Positions 45,321 through 53,233 of a stretch of 64,000 bases of DNA are shown here, one piece after another. Position numbers and translations under genes: made by a program. Each line of letters opens with the position of its first letter. Within the stretch, counting starts at the first letter, position 1. Origin of the DNA: Comamonas resistens (GTDB taxonomy: Bacteria > Pseudomonadota > Gammaproteobacteria > Burkholderiales > Burkholderiaceae_C); the NCBI RefSeq assembly GCF_030064165.1, contig NZ_CP125947.1, positions 3,224,001-3,288,000 of the forward strand, in the 5' to 3' direction. The notes under the pieces are model-generated. The model was not told the origin of the DNA, ran no database searches, and was given only the letters and a program-made list of their open reading frames with translations.

Positions 45321-45917
45321 CTAGACGCTACATCGCACATCGGCAAACGCGATGTCTTCGAACTCGTGCGTGGCAGACCATTGCGCGGCACGGCGCAGGT
45401 CGGTCGCCAGCAGCTGGACGGCGTCGTCCACCCGTTGGGCAATATCGGGTGCCAGGCCATAGCCGCCCTCTGGCAGCAGCGGCAGGCTTTGATCGGTGGC
45501 ATAGATGCCGGGCAAAATATGGCTGGCACCCAGCGACTGCAGCACGGGACGCAGCGCATAGTCCAGCGCCAGCATGTGGTGAGGGCTGCCGCCTGTGGCC
45601 AGGGGCAGCACGCGCTTGCCCTTGAAGGCCGTCTGGGGCAGGACATCCAGAAAAACCTTGAGCAGGCCGCTATAGGCAGCCTTGTAAACGGGCGTGGCCA
45701 CCACCACCGCATCGGCGCGGGCCACGCGCTCGCTCACGGCGCGAATTTCAGGGTGGTCAAACCGGGCTTGCAACAGGGCTTCAGAGTCCAGTTGCCTGAG
45801 CTGCAGCAAGGGCTCGGTGCTCAGGCCCTGCGCCTGCAGGCGGGCTGCCACGGCGCTCAGCAAGGCTGTGGAGCGCGAGGGCTGTGTGGGACTACCGGCA
45901 ATCAGCAAAATCGACAT
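45321..45917 (-). CDS. ssuE: NADPH-dependent FMN reductase SsuE
   Basis: 198 residues with the flavodoxin-like fold: MSILLIAGSPTQPSRSTALL (phosphate-binding loop GSPTQPS) and VVVATPVYKAAYSGLLKVFL, LPLATGGSPHHMLALDYALR. It supplies FMNH2 to SsuD. The gene is first of the sulfonate genes, with a gap of about 200 bp before the second receptor gene. Confidence 0.9.
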   Translation of the reverse strand: MSILLIAGSPTQPSRSTALLSAVAARLQAQGLSTEPLLQLRQLDSEALLQARFDHPEIRAVSERVARADAVVVATPVYKAAYSGLLKVFLDVLPQTAFKGKRVLPLATGGSPHHMLALDYALRPVLQSLGASHILPGIYATDQSLPLLPEGGYGLAPDIAQRVDDAVQLLATDLRRAAQWSATHEFEDIAFADVRCSV

Positions 45918-45968
45918 GGCTTGGCTTGATGTTTGTAGCTGCGTTAAGAGCTGTTAGCAGGCAATACC

Positions 45969-46172
45969 TCAGGGGGCTTGCACCGTGCTGGAGGATGCCT
46001 CCTGGGCCCTGCCTCCGGCCTGGGTTTGCGGTGGCTCAGGCCACAGCTTGCCGCTGGCAATCAATGCCTCGGCCTCATCCCACGAAGCCTCCCACGCCAG
46101 CAGCGGCTGGCGCGCATTCATCGCTCCCGCGCTCAAGAAAGACTGCCCCAGACGGCTCCAGAAATTGCTCAT
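45969..46172 (-). CDS. 67-residue orphan protein that matches the SsuB N-terminal extension
   Basis: Starts MSNFWSRLGQSFLSAGAMNA, then RQPLLAWEASWDEAEALIAS, and ends in a variable, P/Q/S-rich tail. Twenty-seven of the first 39 positions equal those of the SsuB extension in a hand alignment. It follows sbp by 58 bp and precedes ssuE by 51 bp, all on one strand. No signal or membrane segment. AAAAAGGAGCGGGTT precedes the ATG, a strong ribosome site. Family not known to me; being both fused and free suggests a specific role in sulfur-source uptake. Confidence 0.75.
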   Translation of the reverse strand: MSNFWSRLGQSFLSAGAMNARQPLLAWEASWDEAEALIASGKLWPEPPQTQAGGRAQEASSSTVQAP

Positions 46173-46230
46173 AACCCGCTCCTTTTTTGCTGTGACCTGG
46201 TGTGCGGCGGGCCAGCCCGCCGCGCTGTGC

Positions 46231-47268
46231 TTACTTCTTGGTGTAGATCTGGTCGAAGCTGCCGCCGTCGGCAAAGTGCGCCTTGTCCGCCGCAGCCCAG
46301 CCGCCGAACGCCTGGTCGATGGTGAACAGTTCCAGCTTGGGGAATTGCTTGGCAAACTCGCCGGCCACCTTGGCATCCGTGGGGCGGTAGAAGTTCTGGC
46401 CGGCGATGCGCTGACCTTCTTCGGAGTACAGATACTTCAGATAGGCCTCGGCCACGGCACGCGTGCCCTTTTTGTCGACCACCTTGTCCACCACGGCCAC
46501 CGAAGGCTCGGCCAGGATGGACAGCGATGGCACGACGATCTGGAATTTCTCCGGACCAAACTCCTTGAGCGCCAGATAGGCCTCGTTCTCCCAGGCCAGC
46601 AGCACATCGCCCAGATTGCGCTGCACAAAAGTCACGGTGGAGCCGCGCGCACCGGTATCCAGCACGGGCACGTTCTTGTAGAGCTTGGTGATGAAGTCCC
46701 TGGCGCCGGCCTCGCCGCCATATTTGCGCTTGGCAAATTCCCAGGCCGCCAGATAGTTCCAGCGCGCGCCGCCCGAGGTCTTGGGGTTGGGCGTGATCAC
46801 CTGTGTGCCCGGCTTGACCAGATCATCCCAGTCCTTGATGGCCTTGGGGTTGCCAGTGCGCACCAGGAACACGATGGTCGAGTTATAGGGCGCGCTGTTG
46901 TGGGGCAGGCGCTTTTGCCAGTCGGGCTTGACGCTGCCGTTCTTGACCAGCGCGTCGATATCGCCTGCCAGCGCCAGCGTGGCTACATCGGCCTCGATGC
47001 CATCAATGATGGAGCGCGCCTGCTTGCCCGAGCCGCCATGCGACTGCTTGATGCTCACGTCCTGTTTTTGCGTGGCTTTCCAGTGCTTGGCAAACGCCTG
47101 GTTGAAGTTCACATACAGCTCGCGGGTCGGGTCATAGGAGACATTGAGCAGTTGCACGGGTGCCGCGCCTTGTGCATGGGCGGGCAATGTTGGCAAAACA
47201 GATAGGGACAAGCCAGCGATCAGACCGGCGGCCAGGGGAAACTTGATAAAGTTGCGGCGATTTTTCAT
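46231..47268 (-). CDS. sbp: Periplasmic sulfate-binding protein (Sbp/CysP)
   Basis: 345 residues. A signal peptide ([20 protein letters not shown] to AHAQ) is followed by the Sbp fold: [87 protein letters not shown] (approximately). It binds sulfate or thiosulfate for the CysTWA importer; no permease gene is in the window, so those genes must be elsewhere. Start at 47268 (MKNRRNF). An AT-rich region, 47320-47400, between this gene and yggX probably has the CysB-type promoter. Confidence 0.9.
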   Translation of the reverse strand: MKNRRNFIKFPLAAGLIAGLSLSVLPTLPAHAQGAAPVQLLNVSYDPTRELYVNFNQAFAKHWKATQKQDVSIKQSHGGSGKQARSIIDGIEADVATLALAGDIDALVKNGSVKPDWQKRLPHNSAPYNSTIVFLVRTGNPKAIKDWDDLVKPGTQVITPNPKTSGGARWNYLAAWEFAKRKYGGEAGARDFITKLYKNVPVLDTGARGSTVTFVQRNLGDVLLAWENEAYLALKEFGPEKFQIVVPSLSILAEPSVAVVDKVVDKKGTRAVAEAYLKYLYSEEGQRIAGQNFYRPTDAKVAGEFAKQFPKLELFTIDQAFGGWAAADKAHFADGGSFDQIYTKK

Positions 47269-47413
47269 GTGACTGCGTGTTCTTGGAGTGAATGGGAAAC
47301 GGGCTTCTCCCCCGTTGCTATGCATTCTTCAACCACAGTCTTAAAACTCAAACTACTAAGATTTCAGTTTGTTATTACCCAAACATCTGAGATCAAACAA
47401 GAGGACACTCGAC

Positions 47414-47689
47414 ATGGCACGTACCGTTCATTGCATCAAGCTGGGCCAGGATGCTGAAGGCCTGGACTTCCCCCCCGCTCCCGGCGAGCTGGGCAAGCGC
47501 ATTTACGAAAGCGTGAGCAAGCAGGCCTGGGCCGACTGGCTCAAGCACCAGACCATGCTGATCAATGAAAACCGCCTGAACCTGGCCGACGCCCGCGCCC
47601 GCCAGTACCTGGCGCGCCAGATGGAAAACCATTTCTTTGGCTCTGGTGCCGATGCTGCGCAAGGCTATGTGCCGCCCAGCGAGCAGTAA
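47414..47689 (+). CDS. yggX: Fe(II) trafficking / oxidative damage protection protein YggX
   Basis: 91 residues: [60 protein letters not shown]. The conserved Cys7 is present. YggX protects Fe-S clusters and helps iron supply. Start ATG 47414; the longer frame to 47369 lacks any conserved part. Divergent from sbp. Confidence 0.92.
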   Translation: MARTVHCIKLGQDAEGLDFPPAPGELGKRIYESVSKQAWADWLKHQTMLINENRLNLADARARQYLARQMENHFFGSGADAAQGYVPPSEQ

Positions 47690-47709
47690 GTCCTGCACGT
47701 TCTGCGAAG

Positions 47710-47742
47710 AAGCCCTGGGGTTTTGGCCTCAGGGCTTTTTTT
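47710..47742 (+). terminator. Terminator after yggX
   Basis: AAGCCCTGGGG pairs with CCTCAGGGCTT (one mismatch) and is followed by a T-run. Confidence 0.8.
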
Positions 47743-47860
47743 GTTCAGGGATGACGGCCTGGCCAGCCGCGCCAAGCCCTGGCCCTGCGCAAAAACCAGT
47801 CAATCCAACTCAGTACAAACCCGAGTCCATCCTAGAAACTGGCTAGAATCCCGGCCATCC

Positions 47861-48076
47861 TGCGGGAGAGCGGAACCCTTCAACGGTTCCCGCCGAAGGC
47901 GCAAACTCCCATAATCGCTCAGGCAAAAAGTACCGCAGGTGGATCTGAACCGATCCGGATATCGCCAACTGGAGAGCAGCCCGCCGCTGAAAGCAAAATG
48001 CAGCAGGGCTCACCGAAGGGGCAAGCACGCAGCAGGACCGCGTGCGCAACTCTCAGGTACAAAGGACAGCGGGAGA
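47861..48076 (+). promoter_or_regulatory. Tandem glycine riboswitch
   Basis: Two aptamers follow one another. The first has TGCGGGAGAGCGGAAC, CGCCGAAGGCGCAAACTCCC and CTCAGGCAAAAAGTACCGC; the second has CTGGAGAGCAGCCC, CACCGAAGGGGCAAGC and CTCTCAGGTACAAAGGACAG. These are the conserved blocks of the gcvT RNA. It sits 55 bp before the TRIC-family gene and should respond to glycine. Confidence 0.92.
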
Positions 48077-48130
48077 GGCAAACCAGGCATTCCGCTGATG
48101 TGAGTGGCTGGTCTATTTTCAAGTGCCTTC

Positions 48131-48796
48131 ATGCTTCCCTCCGTATCCCTGCTGGACTCGTTCCAGGCTTCCAATTTCACCGTCATGCTGGTCATCTATC
48201 TGGTGGCCATCACGGCGGAAGCCATGTCGGGCGCCCTGGCTGCGGGCCGACGCAATATGGACATCTTTGGCGTGGTCGTCATCGCTTTTGTCACCGCTCT
48301 GGGCGGCGGCACCATCCGCGACATGGTGCTGGGCCACTACCCCATAGGCTGGACTCAGCACCCCGAATATGTGTATCTGGTCATCAGCTTCGGCCTGCTG
48401 ACCACGGTGATTGCGCGCCACATGGTCAAGCTCAAGCAGGTGTTTCTGTTGCTGGACGCCATGGGCCTGATCGCTTTTTCGCTGATCGGCAGCAATACGG
48501 CGCTGGAACTGGGCTACCCCACCGTCGTCGTCATCATGGCCGGCATGATTACCGGCATCAGCGGCGGCATCTTGCGCGATGTGCTGTGCAACCAGGTTCC
48601 CGTGGTCTTCCGCCGCGAGCTGTATGCCAGCGTCTCGCTGACGGTCTGCCTGCTGTTCCTGGGCCTGCGCTATCTGGATATCAGCCCGAACATCAGCACC
48701 ATCATCTGCTTTGCCGGTGGGCTGGCCTTCCGTCTGGCTGCCATTCGCTTCAAGTGGCGCTTGCCGGTCTTTTCTTACCAGCAGCGCTGGGAGTGA
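48131..48796 (+). CDS. TRIC-channel/UPF0126 family membrane protein under glycine riboswitch control
   Basis: 221 residues, seven helices arranged as two repeats of three plus one: FTVMLVIYLVAITAEAMSGA, FGVVVIAFVTALGGGTIRDM, VFLLLDAMGLIAFSLIGSNT, GMITGISGGILRDVLCNQVP, with the repeated GGG-x-x-R-D motif of UPF0126/TRIC proteins. Members are proposed cation channels and glycine transporters; the upstream tandem glycine riboswitch supports a role in glycine export or uptake. Start: ATG 48131 or GTG 48104. Confidence 0.88.
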   Translation: MLPSVSLLDSFQASNFTVMLVIYLVAITAEAMSGALAAGRRNMDIFGVVVIAFVTALGGGTIRDMVLGHYPIGWTQHPEYVYLVISFGLLTTVIARHMVKLKQVFLLLDAMGLIAFSLIGSNTALELGYPTVVVIMAGMITGISGGILRDVLCNQVPVVFRRELYASVSLTVCLLFLGLRYLDISPNISTIICFAGGLAFRLAAIRFKWRLPVFSYQQRWE

Positions 48797-48842
48797 TTGC
48801 CCCCAGGCTTTGAGCGCTCTTCGCCCTATTCATACGTTTTCC

Positions 48843-50687
48843 ATGTCCGAAACTGTTCATCGCCTGCTTGAAGGAATGCCTTCCAACGCCCAGCAGTGGC
48901 GGGTTCTGGAAACCGACTTCGGCTGCGGCCTGAGCTTTTTACAGACCTGGGCAGCATGGCAGGAACTGCCGCAGCGCCCACGCATTCTGCATTTTGTGGC
49001 TTTGCTGGATGTGCCTCCCACCCAAGCACAGTTGCAACAAAGCATGGCAGGCAATAGCGCGCCCCAGGCCCTGAGCCAGCAGCTGAGCGCCCAATGGTGG
49101 GGCCTGTTGCCCGGCGTGCACCGGCTGTCATTTGCTCAGGGTCAGGTGCTGCTGACACTCTATATCGGCGATACGCAGAACCTGCTGCGCAGACAGCCGC
49201 CACTGGCCGCTGACAGCATCAGCCTGAGCAATGCCGATGACGGCTGCTGGACGAATGACGCACTCAAGAATCTGGCCCGCCACTGCCGTCGTGGCACATT
49301 GCTGACAGCCCCCGCAAGCCTTCTCGCGCCGGCTCTGAGCAAGCTGGGTTTCAAGCAGCAAGCCATGTCCGGCACAGGCCTTATGGCGCATTACGACCCT
49401 GCGTGGGAGCCCCGTCATCGCTCTGACGGTCTGCCTCTGCCTGTTCAAACCCCGGGCCGCTGCCTGGTGCTGGGTGCAGGCCTTGCGGGTGCTGCAGCCG
49501 CCTCCAGCCTGGCAAGGCGCGGCTGGCAGGTGACGGTACTGGACGCGGCAGAGCAGCCCGCAGCCGGCGCATCGGGTCTGCCTGCTGGCCTGTTCTGCCC
49601 CCATGTCTCGCCAGATGACAGCCTGATCTCGCGCCTGTCGCGCAACGGCGTGCGCACCACGCTCCAGAATTTGCAGCAACTCAGCAGCCAGCAAAAGCTG
49701 CAACCGGGCCTGGACTGGGCGCAGGACGGCGTGCTCGAACATGATTTGAACCAGCCTGCACATCTGCCGCTGCAATGGCTAGCTAGCAGCGATACCCAAT
49801 CGATCTGGGGCCTGCACTGGAGCCTGCCCGCCACGGCCGAACAGTTGCAGGCTGCACATCTGCCCATGGGCAGCCATGCCTTGTGGCATGCACAGGCGGG
49901 CTGGGTACGGCCAGCCCAGTTGGTCAAGGCCTTGTTGAACCAAGCTGGTATTCAATGGCAAGGCCAGACCCAGGTGGCCCGGCTCCGGCGCTCATCAGGC
50001 CAGGCTCGGCTCTGGCAGGCGCTGGATGAGCAAGGCCTGGCGCTGGCCGAAGCCGAGATGCTGGTGCTGGCGCTGGGCCCGGCCACTGCACCGCTGCTGG
50101 CGGCCAGCGGCCTGGAGGCCGGGCAGTGGGAACTGCAAGCGATACGCGGCCAGGTCAGCGTGGCAGAACATGATGCGCAGACGCAGGCCGCCATGCCGCC
50201 CTTTCCTGTCAACGGTCATGGCAATCTGGTGCCCGATTTTCCCGACAGCCGGGGCGCACGCCAGTGGGTCATGGGCTCGACCTTCGAGCGGGATGTGACC
50301 GAGCTGCCGCCCTCTGCCGCAGACCAGCAATCCGCGCACGCCAGCAACGGCGAGAAGCTGGCCGATCTGCTGCCCGCATGCCGCAGAGCACTGGATGGCT
50401 TTTTCGAGCAGCCCGATCTGCCGCCGACCTGGGCACGCCTGCGCTGTGCAGCCTATGACCGCATCCCCGTCACCGGTCCTGTCGGAGCCGATGCCGGCGC
50501 AGATACCAGCGGGCTTTGGGTGCTGACGGGCCTGGGCTCACGCGGGCTGACCTTGTCGCTGCTCTGCGCCGAAGTGATGGCCGCACAGCTGCATGGCGAG
50601 CCGCTGCCGCTGGACGCCAGGCTGGCCCAGGCCCTGGGTTCGGCACGTCTCTATGCCAGGGCCAGCAAGCAAAGTGCTTCCAGATAG
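48843..50687 (+). CDS. mnmC: MnmC, tRNA 5-methylaminomethyl-2-thiouridine biosynthesis bifunctional protein
   Basis: 614 residues. Residues 1-190 are the methyltransferase half (VLETDFGCGLSFLQTWAAWQ, then GCWTNDALKNLARHCRRGTL); it starts only about 20 residues before the SAM motif, so it lacks the usual first 50-60 residues. From about 205 on is the FAD-dependent oxidase half (CLVLGAGLAGAAAASSLARR, ASGLPAGLFCPHVS, TGLGSRGLTLSLLCAEVMAA). It finishes mnm5s2U34 in tRNA. ATG 48843 follows the TRIC gene by 46 bp, perhaps the same transcript. Confidence 0.88.
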   Translation: MSETVHRLLEGMPSNAQQWRVLETDFGCGLSFLQTWAAWQELPQRPRILHFVALLDVPPTQAQLQQSMAGNSAPQALSQQLSAQWWGLLPGVHRLSFAQGQVLLTLYIGDTQNLLRRQPPLAADSISLSNADDGCWTNDALKNLARHCRRGTLLTAPASLLAPALSKLGFKQQAMSGTGLMAHYDPAWEPRHRSDGLPLPVQTPGRCLVLGAGLAGAAAASSLARRGWQVTVLDAAEQPAAGASGLPAGLFCPHVSPDDSLISRLSRNGVRTTLQNLQQLSSQQKLQPGLDWAQDGVLEHDLNQPAHLPLQWLASSDTQSIWGLHWSLPATAEQLQAAHLPMGSHALWHAQAGWVRPAQLVKALLNQAGIQWQGQTQVARLRRSSGQARLWQALDEQGLALAEAEMLVLALGPATAPLLAASGLEAGQWELQAIRGQVSVAEHDAQTQAAMPPFPVNGHGNLVPDFPDSRGARQWVMGSTFERDVTELPPSAADQQSAHASNGEKLADLLPACRRALDGFFEQPDLPPTWARLRCAAYDRIPVTGPVGADAGADTSGLWVLTGLGSRGLTLSLLCAEVMAAQLHGEPLPLDARLAQALGSARLYARASKQSASR

Positions 50688-50708
50688 ATAGCCGCTGGCG
50701 CTGAATGG

Positions 50709-50747
50709 AAAAGGGCTTCCAGCCAATTTGACTGCAAGCCCTTTTTT
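50709..50747. terminator. Terminator after mnmC
   Basis: AAAAGGGCTT and AAGCCCTTTT form a 10-bp perfect stem around a 17-nt loop; the T-run on the plus strand and an A-run before it allow bidirectional use with the convergent hlyC-type gene. The loop contains part of the ATAGCTGCT family tail (CCAGCCAATTTGACTGC). Confidence 0.85.
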
Positions 50748-50821
50748 GCGAGGCGCTGATGCTGCGGTATTACCCACAGACCCGCCTCTATCTGACTCAG
50801 AAATCGGAGCCTGCGGAAGTC

Positions 50822-52147
50822 TTAATCGCCAGCACTGACCAGCCCGCTCAGCAGACTGTCATCGGGCAGGCGGCTGGCCAGCACCTTGTCCAGCGTCTTG
50901 CCATCCATGTCCATGACTTCAAAGCGCCAGCCCTCCCATTCCACACTATCGGCCTCCCTGGGAACGCGGCCCAGCAGCAGCATGACCATGCCGCTCAATG
51001 TGTGATAGCGGCCGCGCTCCTCCTCGGGAACGCTGGGCAGATCCAGGTGGTCCTTGAGCTCGGGCACGGGAATATGGCCGTCCAGCAGCCAGCTGCCGTC
51101 TTCACGCTGCACGGCCCAGCTTGATTCGGGGTCGCGCGGCTGGAATTCGCCGGTGATCGCCTCGATCAGATCCTGCAGCGTGACGATGCCTTGCACCTCG
51201 CCGTACTCGTCGATGACAAACGCCATGTGCAGATCGGAATTGCGGAAGTTGTCCAGCAGTTCCATGCCGGTGATGGTCTCTGGCACGTAGAGCGCAGGCT
51301 GCAGCGGCTGATCCTTGAGCGTTTTCTCGCCTTTGTTGCGCACGGTCTGGGCCAGCCACTGGCGCGCGTTGAGCACGCCCACGATATTGTTCATATCGCC
51401 GCGAATGACGGGAAAGCGTGCATGGTCGGCCTGCTCCACACGCTCCAGATTCACCTCCAGGCTGTCATCGATGTCCAGGCAGATCACATCGCTGCGCGGC
51501 ACCATCAGCGAGCCAATCTGACGGTCATCCAGGCGAAACACATTGCGCACCATGGTGTGCTCATGCGATTCGATCACACCGGCGGTGCGGCCTTCCACCA
51601 GGATGGCCTGAATCTCCTCCTCGGTCACCACCGCATTATTGTTTTCCTTGACGCCCATGAGCTTGAGCAGGCCACGGGTCGATGCCGACAGCAGCCAGAC
51701 AAAGGGCTTGGTCGCCAGCGCCAGGAAGTTGATGGGGCGCGAGATCAGGCGTGCCAGGGCCTCGGGATGGGTCTGACCCAGACGCTTGGGCACCAGCTCG
51801 CCCACCACGATGGAGAAGTAGGTGATCAGCACCACCACCAGACCGGTGGAGACATAGCCAGCGGTCCTGGCCTGCATGCCCACCTCGGTCAGCCAGACGG
51901 CCAGAGGCCCGGCCAGAGCAGCCTCGCCCACGATGCCGTTGAGCACGCCGATGGAGGTGATGCCGATTTGAATGGTGGAGAGAAAGCGGGTTGGATCTTC
52001 TCCCAGTTTGATAGCGGCCGCCGCGCCGCTGTCGCCCTCGTCCACGAGCTTTTGCATACGGGTCTTGCGCGCAGTCACGAGCGCGATTTCCGACATGGCA
52101 AACAAGCCGTTCAAACAGATGAGTGCGAAAAGTATGGCTATTTCCAT
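50822..52147 (-). CDS. CNNM/CorC-type transmembrane protein with CBS domains (hemolysin family)
   Basis: 441 residues. A DUF21 membrane domain of about three or four helices (ILFALICLNGLFAMSEIALV, YVSTGLVVVLITYFSIVVGE) is followed by two CBS domains (FRLDDRQIGSLMVPRSDVIC; FRNSDLHMAFVIDEYGEVQG) and a C-terminal CorC_HlyC domain. These proteins are linked to magnesium and cobalt resistance, not to hemolysis. Start at 52147. It is convergent with mnmC. Confidence 0.9.
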   Translation of the reverse strand: MEIAILFALICLNGLFAMSEIALVTARKTRMQKLVDEGDSGAAAAIKLGEDPTRFLSTIQIGITSIGVLNGIVGEAALAGPLAVWLTEVGMQARTAGYVSTGLVVVLITYFSIVVGELVPKRLGQTHPEALARLISRPINFLALATKPFVWLLSASTRGLLKLMGVKENNNAVVTEEEIQAILVEGRTAGVIESHEHTMVRNVFRLDDRQIGSLMVPRSDVICLDIDDSLEVNLERVEQADHARFPVIRGDMNNIVGVLNARQWLAQTVRNKGEKTLKDQPLQPALYVPETITGMELLDNFRNSDLHMAFVIDEYGEVQGIVTLQDLIEAITGEFQPRDPESSWAVQREDGSWLLDGHIPVPELKDHLDLPSVPEEERGRYHTLSGMVMLLLGRVPREADSVEWEGWRFEVMDMDGKTLDKVLASRLPDDSLLSGLVSAGD

Positions 52148-52422
52148 AGTCAGGCACCTGCTTTCAATCCAGGCGCCTCGGTCATTGAACAAGCCCCGAT
52201 TCTATGAAAACCCAGGCGCCACCACGTATTGCCATACGCAAGCACCCTCCTGGGAGATAGGGACCGCACGGTCAAAACACGGCCCCTGAAAGGTGTATGT
52301 GAGCACCTCCTGGCGCAGCCCCGCAGCCGCAGATGCTCTCCGCCAGCACATGCACTTTTCGATATATATGAAGGACAAAATAATCGTTTGTTTCTATAAG
52401 GGGCCACTTTACAGTTCGCCCC

Positions 52423-53226
52423 ATGCACGATTTCGCGTTCATCTTTGCTGGTTTTGCCGTGGGCCTGATTGTCGGACTCACGGGTGTGGGCGGCGGCTCG
52501 CTGATGACGCCGATTCTCATTTTCTTCTTCGGTGTCAAGCCTTATCTGGCCGTTGGCACCGACCTGCTGTTTGCCGCCTTCACCAAGATGGGCGGCACCG
52601 TCAGTCTGACGCGCCAGCGCCTGGTGCCCTGGCGCGTGGTCGGCCAGTTGTGCCTGGGCAGCATCCCGGCAGCGCTGCTGGCGCTGTGGGCACTCAAGGA
52701 ACTGGGCCCGGCCAGCGCTCAGGCCCAGCACATCATGACGACCACGCTGGGCTTTGCCCTGCTGCTCACGGCAACCGCCACGTTCTACAAGGTGGTGGTG
52801 TTCTCCCAGAAGCGCCAGAGCGAAGAGCAGAGCCTGCGTGCCAGCAGCGGCCCCGAAGCCCTGCGCCCGCGCCACTGGAGCCTGCCCGTGCTGTTGGGCG
52901 CCGTGATCGGCACGCTGGTCACCTTCACCTCGGTAGGTGCCGGTGCCATCGGCGTCACCGTGCTGCTGCTGGTCTATCCGCTCTTGCCGCTGCCACGCAT
53001 CATCGGCGCCGATATCGCCTACGCCGTGCCGCTGACGCTGCTGGCAGGCCTGGGCCACGCCACGCTGGGTTCGGTCGACTGGCCGCTGCTGGCGCAGTTG
53101 CTGGCAGGTTCGCTGCCCGGCATCTGGCTGGGCTCGCGCCTGGTCACCCGTACCCCGGAACGCCTGATCCGCTCTCTTCTTTCCGTGCTGCTCGCCTGGG
53201 CGGGCGCCAAACTGGTTTTGATCTGA
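52423..53226 (+). CDS. TauE/SafE-family anion exporter
   Basis: 267 residues with eight predicted helices and the family's internal duplication: FIFAGFAVGLIVGLTGVGGG and LGAVIGTLVTFTSVGAGAIG both carry G-x-G-x-G loops. The family exports sulfite, sulfoacetate or similar anions, and may protect against sulfite overflow. cysI begins 7 bp after its stop, so it is the first gene of the sulfite reductase operon. Confidence 0.88.
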   Translation: MHDFAFIFAGFAVGLIVGLTGVGGGSLMTPILIFFFGVKPYLAVGTDLLFAAFTKMGGTVSLTRQRLVPWRVVGQLCLGSIPAALLALWALKELGPASAQAQHIMTTTLGFALLLTATATFYKVVVFSQKRQSEEQSLRASSGPEALRPRHWSLPVLLGAVIGTLVTFTSVGAGAIGVTVLLLVYPLLPLPRIIGADIAYAVPLTLLAGLGHATLGSVDWPLLAQLLAGSLPGIWLGSRLVTRTPERLIRSLLSVLLAWAGAKLVLI

Positions 53227-53233
53227 CCCCACC

